In this document: positions 43,425 through 54,103 of the stretch, piece by piece
Position numbering within the stretch: the first letter of the stretch is position 1
How the letters are laid out: every line of letters begins with the position of its first letter
Assembly (NCBI GenBank): GCA_024114885.1
Contig: CP099418.1
Location: 1,178,001-1,242,000, forward strand
Direction of reading: 5' to 3'
From: Septoria linicola
Taxonomy: Eukaryota > Ascomycota > Dothideomycetes > Mycosphaerellales > Mycosphaerellaceae
DNA: 64,000 nucleotides
Translations under genes and position numbers: made by a program
Notes under the pieces: model-generated
Databases searched by the model: none
Told to the model about the DNA's origin: nothing
What the model saw: the letters and a program-made list of their open reading frames with translations, nothing else

Positions 43425-45047
43425 ATGGCGCAGGGAGCGCCCTCAAACGCGGGCAACAATGCCTTCAAGGACAAGGCCAAACCACAAGCAGTTCGTGAAG
43501 CCAACATTACCGCTGCCAGGGCTGTCGCCGATGCCATCCGCACGTCATTAGGTCCTCGCGGTATGGACAAGATGATCCAGACCGGCAAGGGCGAGACCAT
43601 CATCACCAACGATGGTAACACGATGCTCCGCGACTTGGGACTGATGCACCCCTCAGCGAAGATGCTTGTCGACCTTGCCAACGCTCAGGACATCGAGGCC
43701 GGTGATGGAACTACCTCTGTCGTCGTCATCGCTGGCAGTCTGCTAGGAGCCGCGGAGCGATTACTGGCCAAGGGCATCCATCCCACAATCATTAGTGAGA
43801 GCTTCCAAAGAGCTGCTGCTCGCGCGGTGCAGATTCTCGAGGACATTTCCGTGCCCATCAACCTTGCAGATCGCCAGACGCTCCTCAAGGCCGCTTCAAC
43901 CTCGCTCTCGTCAAAAATTGTAGCTCAAGAACCAAAACTTGCACCTATGGCCGTCGACGCCGTGCTGAGAACGATCAACCCAAATAACGCGCAAAACGTG
44001 GATCTTCGAAACGTCCGCATCTTAAAAAAGGCAGGAGGTGTGATTGACGATTCGGAAATGGTCGACGGACTGGTGTTGAGCCAGCAAGCGATCAAGAGCG
44101 CCGGTGGACCAACACGGATAGAGAAGGCAAAGATTGGACTGATTCAATTTCAGCTCAGTCCGCCCAAGCCAGATATGGAGAATCAGATCGTGGTCAACGA
44201 CTACCGACAGATGGACAAGATCCTCAAGGAGGAGCGAACATATCTGCTCAACATGGTTAAGAAGATCAAGAAGGCAAAGTGCAATGTGCTTCTGATTCAA
44301 AAGAGCATCCTGCGCGACGCCGTAAACGACTTGAGCTTGCACTTCTTGTACAAGCTTGGCATTCTTGCAGTGAAAGACATCGAGAGGGACGAGGTTGAGT
44401 TCATTTGCAAATCGACCGGCTGCAAGCCTATTGCCGACATCGACTCGTTCACTGAGGACAAGCTGGGCTCGGCGGACCTGGTTGAAGAAGTCTCGAACCT
44501 GGGCTCTCGCTATGTGCGTGTCTCTGGGGTCAAGCAGACGAATGCGAACGCACCCAAGACCGTCTCAATTGTCGCACGAGGTGCCAACCCTCTGATCCTG
44601 GACGAGGCCGAGCGCAGTCTACACGATGCTATGTGTGTCATTCGCTGTCTCGTCAAGAAGCGGGCACTGCTACCAGGAGGAGGTGCACCAGAGATGGCTG
44701 TTGCAACACAGTTGAGCCAAGATGCTCTCACGTCGCAGTACCCGGACAGTGTCTGCTTCAAGGCGTTCGCAGACGCACTCGAGATTATCCCGGTCACGCT
44801 CGCAGAGAACGCAGGTCTGAACAGTATCAAGGTGGTGACGGAACTTCGTGCACGTCATGCAAAGGGCGAGGCCAATGTTGGTGTCAGCATCAAGCGAGGT
44901 GGCGTGGGCGTCATGGGAGGTGACGACAAAAGTGCTTCTGGCGAGGGTGTGATGCAGCCGCTACTTGTCAGCACCAGTGCTTTTGAGTTGGCGAGCGAGA
45001 CTGTGAAGATGATTCTCAGGATCGACGACATTGCATTGTCAAGGTAG
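43425..45047 (+). CDS. cct4: T-complex protein 1 subunit delta (CCT4)
   Basis: The 540 aa single-exon product is a subunit of the cytosolic chaperonin TRiC/CCT, which folds actin, tubulin and WD proteins. Group II chaperonin signatures are present: RTSLGPRGMDKMI, ITNDGNTMLRDL, QDIEAGDGTTSVVVIAGSLL (the catalytic Asp in GDGTT), and LLPGGGAPEMAVATQLS near the C-terminus. CCT-delta features include ADIDSFTEDKLGSADLVEEV and VSIVARGANPLILDEAERSL. The length and both ends match the family. The ATG lies in a good context (GTCATGG). No introns, consistent with high expression. Confidence 0.97.
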   Translation: MAQGAPSNAGNNAFKDKAKPQAVREANITAARAVADAIRTSLGPRGMDKMIQTGKGETIITNDGNTMLRDLGLMHPSAKMLVDLANAQDIEAGDGTTSVVVIAGSLLGAAERLLAKGIHPTIISESFQRAAARAVQILEDISVPINLADRQTLLKAASTSLSSKIVAQEPKLAPMAVDAVLRTINPNNAQNVDLRNVRILKKAGGVIDDSEMVDGLVLSQQAIKSAGGPTRIEKAKIGLIQFQLSPPKPDMENQIVVNDYRQMDKILKEERTYLLNMVKKIKKAKCNVLLIQKSILRDAVNDLSLHFLYKLGILAVKDIERDEVEFICKSTGCKPIADIDSFTEDKLGSADLVEEVSNLGSRYVRVSGVKQTNANAPKTVSIVARGANPLILDEAERSLHDAMCVIRCLVKKRALLPGGGAPEMAVATQLSQDALTSQYPDSVCFKAFADALEIIPVTLAENAGLNSIKVVTELRARHAKGEANVGVSIKRGGVGVMGGDDKSASGEGVMQPLLVSTSAFELASETVKMILRIDDIALSR

Positions 45048-45517
45048 ACGGAGAAACTAGGCCGGGAAATCCCAGGGAGATGCCACCAAACCTAAGCCGG
45101 CACGGTAGCGATGCAACGACATCGCAGGATGGCGATTGTCATGCACAGAGCTACCCACTGTAAGGCACGAAACAATGACCTTCATGGTGATGATCATGCA
45201 TCTGTTAGAAGGGCGCTGTACGGTGGCGCAAGCAGCAGGCGTACCACGCTTCGAGCGTGTATGCTCATGAAATAGAATATCCTGTCAGCGAATGCATGTA
45301 AGGCTGTACGAAGTGAACCTTGGCAGTAGGTATAGCTGTATGCAGTGTAGCTGTCAATCACATGTGCTCGGCTCCACTTACTTTGTCTCATCCGAGCAAT
45401 GACCACCTGTCACTCTTCCTTGGATCAAACAGTGCTGCTCATGCTCGCGTGAACTGAGTTACTGGAGCAAACAGCGTGCTGTGCCCTAGCAATAGCAATT
45501 GGACGACTAGCTACAAC
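45048..45517. other. Intergenic, promoter of yos9
   Basis: About 470 bp between same-strand genes; nothing else seen. Confidence 0.5.
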
Positions 45518-47128
45518 ATGAAGCACTTCCTTGCGCTGCCAGCGTTGCTTCGGACGTCAGCGTTGCTTGCTCTGGCCTCGCAGCATAGCTTCAGTGTCCA
45601 GGACGATCTTCTGGCGTTTCCACAATACGAAGTGCGCTTTGTGGACGAATGGACACACGCAGACCATGTTCAATCAAAGCTGGATAGTGACAGCAAAGGC
45701 GGCAATACTCAGTCCACAGATCGCGAACGAGAGCCGACACGAGACACACAAATCGGACACTACCAACAGCCGCTGGGCGATGCCTCCGCCACGGACGATG
45801 CGCCAGAGCAAGAGTACCAGCATGAACACATGATGCTGGATGGACAGCCATGGCTGTGTCGAATACCCAAGGTCAAGGCCCAACCTACAGGGACACCAGC
45901 CAACGAGACACTGTCAAAGACGGAGGAGGACAAGGAGCTGACGCGCGCACACGATCGCGGCTGGGAGTTGCTGTCAGAAATGGAGGGCAACTGTGTCTTC
46001 TTCATCAGCGGCTGGTGGAGCTATCGCTTTTGCTACAATCAAGGCATCAAGCAGTTCCACCAGCTGCCGCCGAGTCGAGGCGTGCCGGTCTACCCACCCG
46101 TGGAAGATCCTGGAGTTCCTGGCTACATGCTGGGCACGTATGCGAAGCGACTGGACGCTGACGAAGCGAGCCGCGAACGAGACTGGGACGGACAGAGTGC
46201 ACTGGAGAAGAGCGAGGGCGCAAAGCGGCGGCACAGCAAACACGGCGAACTGGTGCAACGCGGAGAGAGCAGGTATCTGGTGCAGAAGCTGGGCGGCGGG
46301 ACGGTATGCGATCTCACGGGCAAGGAGCGTAAGATTGAAGTACAATTCCACTGCAGTCCTCAAGCTGCGGATCGCATTGCCTTGATCAAGGAGACGAGCA
46401 CTTGCGCTTACCTGATGGTCATTCAAACGCCGCGATTGTGTAATGATGTCGCATTCCTACCTCCCCAGAAGGATCAACCTAATTCGATCGCCTGCTCTCC
46501 AGTCTTGCGTGAAGAAGAAGTGGAAGACTACGAGCGAGACCTCAAAGCCGTCAAGGCTGCGGAGCAGGAGACCAAGATTTGGGAGGCCACTGCGGAAGCG
46601 GCAGCAGCTCTGGGCGGCGGCGGGGCAGCATTTGAAGCCCCAGTTCTGCCTGTTGGAGATATCTACGTGGGCGAGCACCGTCTTGTTCCCGAGGGTGTAA
46701 AGATCGAGAAGAGTGCCATCGTAGGAGGCGGCAAGGAAACGTACGTCGACACTCTCGCAGACTCAGAGGGCAGAATCATGAGCAAAGAGGACCTGGAAAA
46801 GCTCGGCTTGAGTGATCCTAAACAAATAGAGAAGCTCAAGAAGGAGCTGGAGAAGATTGCGCAAGGTCAGACTTGGAAGCTGGACGTCATTGATACACCG
46901 CGTGGTAGGGAATACCGTGGTATCATTGGCGATGACGAGGAAGAAGGGAAGACGGAAGGGCAGAAGGAAGCTGTCACAAAGCAGACGAAAGGGTATACTG
47001 GACAACCCGAGGAGACTCAGAAGGACAGGAAGAAGAAGTCCGACCAGACGAAGCAATCCAAGGATAGCAAGCAAGACCCAGATGAAGTACGCGGAAGTGA
47101 AGAAGAGTTCTTCAGAGATGAGCTGTAA
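45518..47128 (+). CDS. yos9: ER quality-control lectin Yos9 (OS-9 family)
   Basis: The chosen Met starts MKHFLALPALLRTSALLALA, a clear signal peptide; an in-frame Met at 45476 would bury it behind 14 polar residues. The protein is 536 aa. The MRH domain (about residues 135-320) holds the double-Trp glycan site in FFISGWWSYRFCYNQGIKQF, CDLTGKERKIEVQFHCSP and IKETSTCAYLMVIQTPRLC, with paired cysteines. Yos9 recognises trimmed Man7 glycans on misfolded glycoproteins and passes them to the Hrd1 ubiquitin ligase. The C-terminal third is a Lys/Glu-rich coiled region, and the last four residues are RDEL, an ER retrieval signal of the HDEL/KDEL type, which agrees with a soluble ER-lumen protein. MRH domain spacing has an insertion of about 40 residues after PGYMLGTY. 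Confidence 0.93.
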   Translation: MKHFLALPALLRTSALLALASQHSFSVQDDLLAFPQYEVRFVDEWTHADHVQSKLDSDSKGGNTQSTDREREPTRDTQIGHYQQPLGDASATDDAPEQEYQHEHMMLDGQPWLCRIPKVKAQPTGTPANETLSKTEEDKELTRAHDRGWELLSEMEGNCVFFISGWWSYRFCYNQGIKQFHQLPPSRGVPVYPPVEDPGVPGYMLGTYAKRLDADEASRERDWDGQSALEKSEGAKRRHSKHGELVQRGESRYLVQKLGGGTVCDLTGKERKIEVQFHCSPQAADRIALIKETSTCAYLMVIQTPRLCNDVAFLPPQKDQPNSIACSPVLREEEVEDYERDLKAVKAAEQETKIWEATAEAAAALGGGGAAFEAPVLPVGDIYVGEHRLVPEGVKIEKSAIVGGGKETYVDTLADSEGRIMSKEDLEKLGLSDPKQIEKLKKELEKIAQGQTWKLDVIDTPRGREYRGIIGDDEEEGKTEGQKEAVTKQTKGYTGQPEETQKDRKKKSDQTKQSKDSKQDPDEVRGSEEEFFRDEL

Positions 47129-48184
47129 TGTCCATAGTGCTTTGCTCTCTCCTGTTCGGGTGAAGCAGTCCGAGTATTGTCAGCTGTTCAATGCAATCCC
47201 ATTCGGATAACCAACAAACACTACGAATCTCCCAGAGTCTGTGCCCTACCTAATATCGCCACTGCACAATTGTTCAGTGCCACGCTTCCACTTGCTTCTC
47301 CTTTGAGAACACAATCCCAATGAAGCGATCAATCGATCAATCAATACAACGTGAACAGCACGATGACCACAACGTGACGCTCTCACGCTCTGCACACGAG
47401 TAAAAAGTACAGCCGATCGCTCTTTCGCATGAGCAACGTGCTGACTTGGGCCATATAGCCATCTGCCATCTACACTCGGATCTGCACCGTGTAACCATGG
47501 TGCGTTATGACAAACCTCTGACTATCTCTCTCTCTCTACCACATGCTTGCTTCCGCATGCAGGCAATACCGACGAACCAAAGAAAAACGTTGCTGCGGCG
47601 TGGGGTAATCTTATTGGCAACGCAACGCATGCGTCGGCCGGAAGTCGGATGTGGTTGTATTCGGTTTTACGATGACCGAAAAGGATACTGCTTGGGAGAG
47701 GGAGAGGAAAAGAGTTTTGGCGAGAGCATGTGTATCCATGGTACGGTGACTCGGCGCATTTGAGAGTGAGAGGGAAAGGAAGTTCAACGTTGCATGTTCG
47801 CTTGTTTCTCGGGTGCGCGCGAGTAAGGAGCCTAAATCATCAATGGGAGATGTGTAGTGGAGGTTTGTGATGGGAAACGTTGTCATTGTCGGTTCACGTT
47901 GTTCGGCGTAACCAGTAAGTCAGTCAGTCAATCAGTCTCCAGTAGGTTCAGTGATCGGGCATAATCTGGTAGACGCTCGTGACCGCGTACCAGTTTCGCG
48001 CGAGAAGATAGCGATGATGCGCTTTCACGCGCTAGCCCATTTACGTAGCGTGGAATTCTGAACGTGGTGGTGGTCGTTTCTTCTGACACCTGGCAAATCT
48101 TCCTCATATTACCAGGATTCAGAAAATCAATTGGATAGGATCGTCGTCAGCAGCAGAAGACGTATGCTTCGGTGATCAGCAACG
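47129..48184. other. Intergenic, promoter of the UDP-GlcNAc transporter
   Basis: About 1 kb. A TC microsatellite (47527-47538) and a CAGT/TCAG-rich stretch (47911-47937) are present. Frames up to 105 codons lack motifs. Confidence 0.5.
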
Positions 48185-49377
48185 ATGATACCCGGTATCG
48201 AGCCTGTGACAACAACGGCGCTCATCTTTGGGGGTTGCTGCACCAATGTCTTTGCTTTGGAAGCGATTGTCAAGGTGGAGCCGAGTAGTGGTATGGTTCT
48301 CTCATACTGTCGATCGAACGAACATACATGCTGACTAGGGTCATACAAGGTCTTGTCATCACGTTTCTGCAGTTCGTCTTCGTGACGTTGTTTGCCTATC
48401 CCAGTCAGTTTGAGCCTGGGTCGAAGTACACACTACAGGCGCCCAAAGTGCCTATGCGAAGATGGGCGTTCATCGCCTTCATGTTCTACGGCATCAATAT
48501 GCTGAACAACTGGGCTTTTGCATACAATATTAGTGTACCAGTGCACATTATTCTGCGAAGCTTTGGTAGCGTGACTACGATGATCGCTGGGTTCCTGCGA
48601 GGCAAGCGGTACAGCCCTTTGCAGGTTCTCAGTGTGGTGCTCCTTACTGTGGGAGTCCTGGTCAGCGCTTGGGCTGATTCAGAGAGCAAAGTGCGTGGTT
48701 TTGTCAAGCTCATAGTTTATGCTTTGGCACTGACACGCGATCAGGGAAAGAAAATGTCGTATGAGTCGAGTGCCTCATCTTCAGAGTATACCCAAGGTTT
48801 GGCGATTCTCCTCCTCGCTCAATTCCTGTCTGCATACATGGGTGCATACACTGAAGCCACGTATGAGAAGTACGGCGCCAGCTGGACGGAGAACCTCTTC
48901 TACTCGCACTTCTTGAGCTTACCTTTGTTCTTGCCATTGACGGGCACCCTGCGCCACCAGTATCACAAGCTGTCAACCACTGAACCCATTGACTTTCAGC
49001 AATGGGGAATCACCATGGAGCATGACAAGAACTCTACCGCAAATAGCATCTTTGCAACTCTGCTGGACTATGCGACCGGGACGCCATCGGGTCTATTCTT
49101 TCTCCTCACGAATGCTGCAACACAGCTGGTCTGCATCTCTGGAGTCAACCTTCTGTCCGCCAAGTCTTCGGCAGTTACTGTGACGATTGTGTTGAACATC
49201 CGGAAGCTGGTCTCGTTCATTCTGAGCACTTTGATCTTTGGCCACAGCCTGGACGCAAGGATGATCTTGGGCTCTACACTCGTCTTCGGCAGCGGAGCTC
49301 TCTACGGCTGGGAGACAAGTTGGAGACTTCCACGGCAGAGAGCAGCTCAGACCGATGGGAGGCCGGAAGCAAAATGA
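48185..49377 (+). CDS. yea4: UDP-N-acetylglucosamine transporter (Yea4/SLC35B type)
   Basis: Three exons (48185-48290, 48350-48690, 48745-49377) encode 359 aa with about ten transmembrane helices. Yea4 carries UDP-GlcNAc into the ER or Golgi lumen, linked to chitin synthesis and glycosylation. Landmarks: GGCCTNVFALEAIVKVEPSS, VPMRRWAFIAFMFYGINMLN, NISVPVHIILRSFGSVTTMI followed by AGFLRGKRYS, EATYEKYGASWTENLFYSHF, and VTIVLNIRKLVSFILSTLIF near the C-terminus, all diagnostic of this subfamily. Both introns are short; the first ends in AAG. The tail is polar with no classical KK retrieval motif. Confidence 0.93.
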
Positions 49378-51578
49378 AGTCCTCGTAGCACCGATGGATA
49401 GATGATGGGTAGCGACCGTATCACGTCCGAAAGATAGCTTTCGAGTCATTTCCTGCTGAATGTAATATGAACAAAGTTGTGGAGAAGTGTAGGATCTCGT
49501 ACAGCTCGCGGTACAGCCCGCACGGCTGATACGGCACTCTTATATCCCATGATTTGACCACAAGGTAACGCTCATGCTGCATCAGCACGTGAAAAAGACG
49601 TGGAGCAGTGTGCAAGGCGCAGGTGATCAGCGCCGTGGTTGCATTGCTCAATCACCAACTGTATCTCTTGTGGTTGTGATGATGTGTTTGTGCTATGGTC
49701 CCAAGCAGATCGGCAGTAGTTAGAGCCTATCGGCTAACGACCGTTAAAATGTGCTAGCGGGTGGTAGAGGGATCGCGCCATTAACTAGTGTCTCCAGGGA
49801 GTTCCAGCATTTCGGATGTCTTCGAACAGCCGGGCGGTGCCTGGAGTGAGCGCGATTGCCAGCAATAGCTCAGAGTACTGTCATGCGCGGAGAAAGAGGT
49901 CTAGACGATATCGTCTCCGCGGCTGCGGGTGACACAATACACGGCACGAGAGCACACGCGATGAATGTGTGATGAAAAGCGCGCAAGTAAATAGTAGCAA
50001 TGGTTAGGTGACATTTGCTACTAGCCGCTGTTCCACCCGCTGGGCTAGACCTACCAAAGAATCTAGCAACAAGATGGGCAGCAAGGCAGCAGCTACGCGG
50101 TGGATATCGTTCTAAATCTCGGATCGCGGACAACCCAGCGCGCCTGTCAGCCTGTCATGGCAAGAAGTCAGCGTCTTGGTGTCTCAGGATGACAATGCAA
50201 CGGCTGTCGGTGTGTTGCGCGCGGATGGAGCTGGGGCGGAAGTTCTTGGTAGCGGCGAGCCGAACAGAGGGATGGATGTGAACCACGTTAGCACCGTTTC
50301 GATTATTGCACCTGCCCAGAACGTGGCCCCATTTTCATGCACCATCGACAGCGTCGTTGTGTGGTGCCGCGCCAACGACCAGACCAGGCTTTCTGATTAT
50401 TGTTGCAAGGAGAGCACAGGAGATTTGCAGCATGCGTGTGCTATATAGCGAAACGGCGAATAATAAAATGTGCCCCGGCGATGCATGCCTGCATCCTGGC
50501 AAATGCGCGCCCACGTGTGAATATCGCCGGTGATCATCAATGAATCGAGCAAAAGCTGTCGGAGGCTCCGCATGATACCTGGGAAGCCTGCACGGCTCTT
50601 CCACTCTTTGACATTTCTGCTGATCGCAGCGTGCTTCCGGTCACGCAAACCAGCAGCGCGCCAGAAACCCAAAACCTCCTCCTCTCACGTTCCACATGCT
50701 GCTGCAAGGACACACTCGAGTAAAGCGTCGTTCCTTGTTCAAACTTTCTTCTCCCGCCGCGCACGCCAGACCACTACTACTGCCCCAGCCAGCCGGCTAT
50801 TAGCACCACCACCACCAGCAGCAACGTCCAGTCAGCAGCTACAATTGATTACTCTCCGCTGCGCAGAGCGTCCAACAATTGCTCGCTCCGATCACCCGCG
50901 CCCTAGCCCTAGCCCTGCCTTCGGAACGATACCACAGTCGCTTCTTTCCTCTCTCAACTACAGCTACATCAAACCGCGGAACACCATCTAGAGTCGCCAT
51001 TAATTGCCCTTTTGTGCCCGCACAAGCGCCTGGTCTGGTCACGCAACGAGCTACGTCTGTCAGGCCCCTACCCGAAAACCAGGCTCTCGTCCAAGGGTGG
51101 CGCTCAAAGAGCCTCAGTTGGTGTTGCTTGCTCCGCGAACTGCTGCACACGGCCGATTCGAGGCACACCCTGACCCTCTCTGTGCGATTGAGCCCACGAG
51201 CCATCTTGCTGTGCGGCGATAGCACCTGCTCTCTCGTGGACTCCGTCGCCGTTCTTCTTCATATCCAACTGCTCTCGTCGCTGTATGTACTTGCCTGCCC
51301 GGCCGCGCCAACGTGGTCGACCCCGCCTCGCCGCCGTGAACCTTCAATTGCTGATACAACTTGTTCACACAGACTCCGTGGTATTCACGCACCACTACCG
51401 ACATCCGTACTAATTGGGCGGTTCCTTATTCAGCATACTTCACGGCAACCACTGCTCTCGATAGGCGGAGCTGTGTCTGCTGCGCGCCGGCTCTTCTCTT
51501 TTTAACGGCTGTCGCGCTCCATAATCTGGATGAGCGCGTGTACTTTCACGTTCCAAGCACACCGCGATCGCAAGCATC
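49378..51578. other. Long upstream region of the bHLH gene
   Basis: About 2.2 kb. No supported gene. From about 50600 onward the + strand is CA/CT-rich and carries several small open frames, consistent with a long 5' leader with uORFs for the regulator downstream; a short CCCTAG repeat sits at 50902-50915. Confidence 0.45.
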
Positions 51579-53383
51579 ATGGCCTCTTCCGGCTCACAGC
51601 AGCAGCAGCAGCAGCAGCAACACGGTCAAGGACTTCCCTCCATCAGCAGTCTCACGAATGGTCTGCCCAGAACAGCACCGATCTCACCGGATGGCCAATC
51701 ACTAACTGATTCTACGCGAGATTCAGGCACATGGCCGCAACCTCAAAGCAAGCGTAAGTCTTGAATTTTATCCCAGCACGTGAATTTGGCAACCACGTGG
51801 ACATGTCTTTGCGACTTTCTGCTATGATCATCTTTGCCTGGCAGGTGTCAGGACTCGGGCATGCTCGAGTCTCCAGCTCCCGAAACCAGTCTCGGCACGT
51901 AGCTGCCACATGCCCTCTGCTACACTTCATGTCTCCTTGGGCGATTCATGACTGACACATTCAACAGACAACTCAGCCAACAGCCAAGGCCTACAAGTAC
52001 ATACGTTGTTGAATCCCGATGACTCTCCATCACGACACTCAATACCTAGCACACCTCTTTCTGCTCGCCTTCCCGGCTCAATGCATGGCGGTGGCTCACA
52101 GCTGCCGTCGATCAACCAAGGGTTCCAAGATGGTCCAAATCGTGATAGTTACCCTCAGCGAGACAGCCTCGGGCGCGAGTTGAACAGAGATAGCTATCGC
52201 GATAGCAGAGACCTGGCCCCGCATCTGGACTCACGACGAAGCAGTGTAGACAGCCGTATGCACCAAGGCTTCAACTCCCTGTACATCAACGGGCCAGCGT
52301 CGCCGTATGAAAGTGCAAACACGTCACAGGTGTCTCTTGCTGCGAGCTTGCGCAGGCCCAATGGAGCACCACTCTCGCCGCTTAGTGCTCGGTCGAGCCA
52401 GCGCGGGCATCCGGCGCCTCGTATAGCTCCACCGATTATGCCCGTGGGGCGTGGACCTGGCGTGCCTGATCCCACAGCAGCGAAGCCAACACAAGGTTAT
52501 GCATGGGCATTTCCAGACGGTCCGATTCCTGAGGAGGAGCGAAGAGGCTCGGACAGCGGCGAATCGAGCAATACTGGGGGGCCATCTCGACAGAACAGCT
52601 TCGCCGCATCGTCAATCCGAAGCAGCATCTTCTCGACGGACTCGCAGATGCCCATGGGTCAACGGAGATTCACAGAAGATGGTAAGTGCGGTCTCGCCAC
52701 GGACAGTGTATCCAGAACTAACAAGATGGCAGAGGCCGCAACTACTCATCATCACTCTTTGCAACACCGGACTATCTCTGGTCTCCAGCATGAAGCGATG
52801 CCGCCACAGGGAATCGGTAATTACAGTCGCACGCCCGAGCTCCGCGTGAGTCACAAGCTCGCCGAAAGAAAGCGCCGCAGCGAGATGAAAGACTTGTTCG
52901 AGGATCTGAATAAGGCTGTGCCCTCTAATGGTGGAACTAAGGCCAGCAAGTGGGAAATTCTTACCAAAGGTCTGTCTCAGATGTCGACATACGTGAGTCT
53001 AATGCTGACAACTCATAGCCATTGAGTACACCCGCAGTCAGCAGCACGCTGAGAGGACTCTCCACGCAGAAGTGCAGCGATTACAACGCGACAACGAGTT
53101 CGGACGAGAAACGCACAAGGAGAATGACATGCTCAGGACTGAGATCCAGGTCATGCGCGAACATCTACGGCGACTGGAACCCAACGCACCACATATTTAT
53201 GGACATTTCACATCTTCACTGAATGCACAACAATCGCAAGGAAACGGTGCTCCTGGCATCGCACTGCCTCCGCTGAACACGGCTTCCAACGTTGGACAAG
53301 GACCACAGGGGCCCGCATCGTATAACGGTGGTCCTGCAGCAGCAGCTATGCAGGGTGTCGAGTATGGAGCGTACGGGCGGTAA
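51579..53383 (+). CDS. bHLH transcription factor
   Basis: Four exons (51579-51753, 51968-52681, 52733-52969, 53019-53383) encode 496 aa. The bHLH domain lies at about residues 350-405: basic region RVSHKLAERKRRSEMKDLFE with the Glu and Arg that read an E-box, loop AVPSNGGTKASKWEIL, helix 2 TKAIEYTRSQQ, then a leucine/charged extension. Upstream is a Ser/Pro/Arg-rich disordered region with YPQRDSLGRELNRDSYRDSR repeats; the first exon has a CAG-encoded polyQ tract (51598-51620). Intron 2 (51 nt, CTAAC branch) is stop-free and a multiple of three, so its retention would add 17 residues. It resembles a conserved group of Pezizomycotina regulators whose targets I cannot name. Confidence 0.88.
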
Positions 53384-54103
53384 CGCTCGTTGATGTCACT
53401 TTGTACGCGCTTCTCAAATATTCCTGCCGCTCGAGGCGCATCGCTGGGCGCACTGCATTGTTGGGATGATGAAGGGTGGATCCGCGCTTCTGGAGACTAT
53501 CATTTTTTTCACGCCACGTCATGCCAGCACTATACCAATATTCGCGAATGGTTAAAAGAGATGTCGGGCAACCTGGATGGAGGGGGCTTTTCTGGCTCCT
53601 TAAAATGCGATGATATTCATAGACAGCGCGGGAGTACTGTGTCGTCTAAGCGCATCCATGACCAACTACAAATAGTTTTGTATCTTAGCCAAATGGATTA
53701 TGAGCTTCTGGAACGTTTGATCTCTGCACCACAGCAGCATTGCATAGACGGTGTCACGAACGCCCGGCACAGATTCACCAGTCACTGAGCCTGCGTTCAC
53801 TCACAGAATGCGGCTTAGCTAGGAGGATGTAGGAGATTGCAGCGACACAGGATAGCAGCGACGATGGCATCGCATCTTTGCGGGAAGCTGCAGACTGTTG
53901 GGAAGGCATGCAACAAGATGTGATATAATCAAGTCGCTAGATGCTACCGATACCACAACATCAACACCTAATTTCATATTTCGATATTTCCTTCGCTCCT
54001 AGACTGTCTTTGCTCTATCCGGCCGATTCTTGGCAAACGCGGAACGTTCAGAACATCTCCAACAAGATCCTCTCAGGGCTCTGCTCGAGCGCAAATCCAC
54101 AGT
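53384..54103. other. Intergenic, 3' flank of the bHLH gene and promoter of the NPP gene
   Basis: 720 bp. The 132-codon frame at 53390-53788 starts 7 bp after the bHLH stop and has no motif, so I regard it as 3' UTR. Confidence 0.5.

Noticed and set aside
50902..50915. CCCTAG-type short repeat, telomere-like
   Set aside because: The unit is not CCCTAA and only about two copies occur; chance is more likely than an interstitial telomere.
53390..53788. 132-codon frame just after the bHLH stop
   Set aside because: No motif; most likely 3' UTR.
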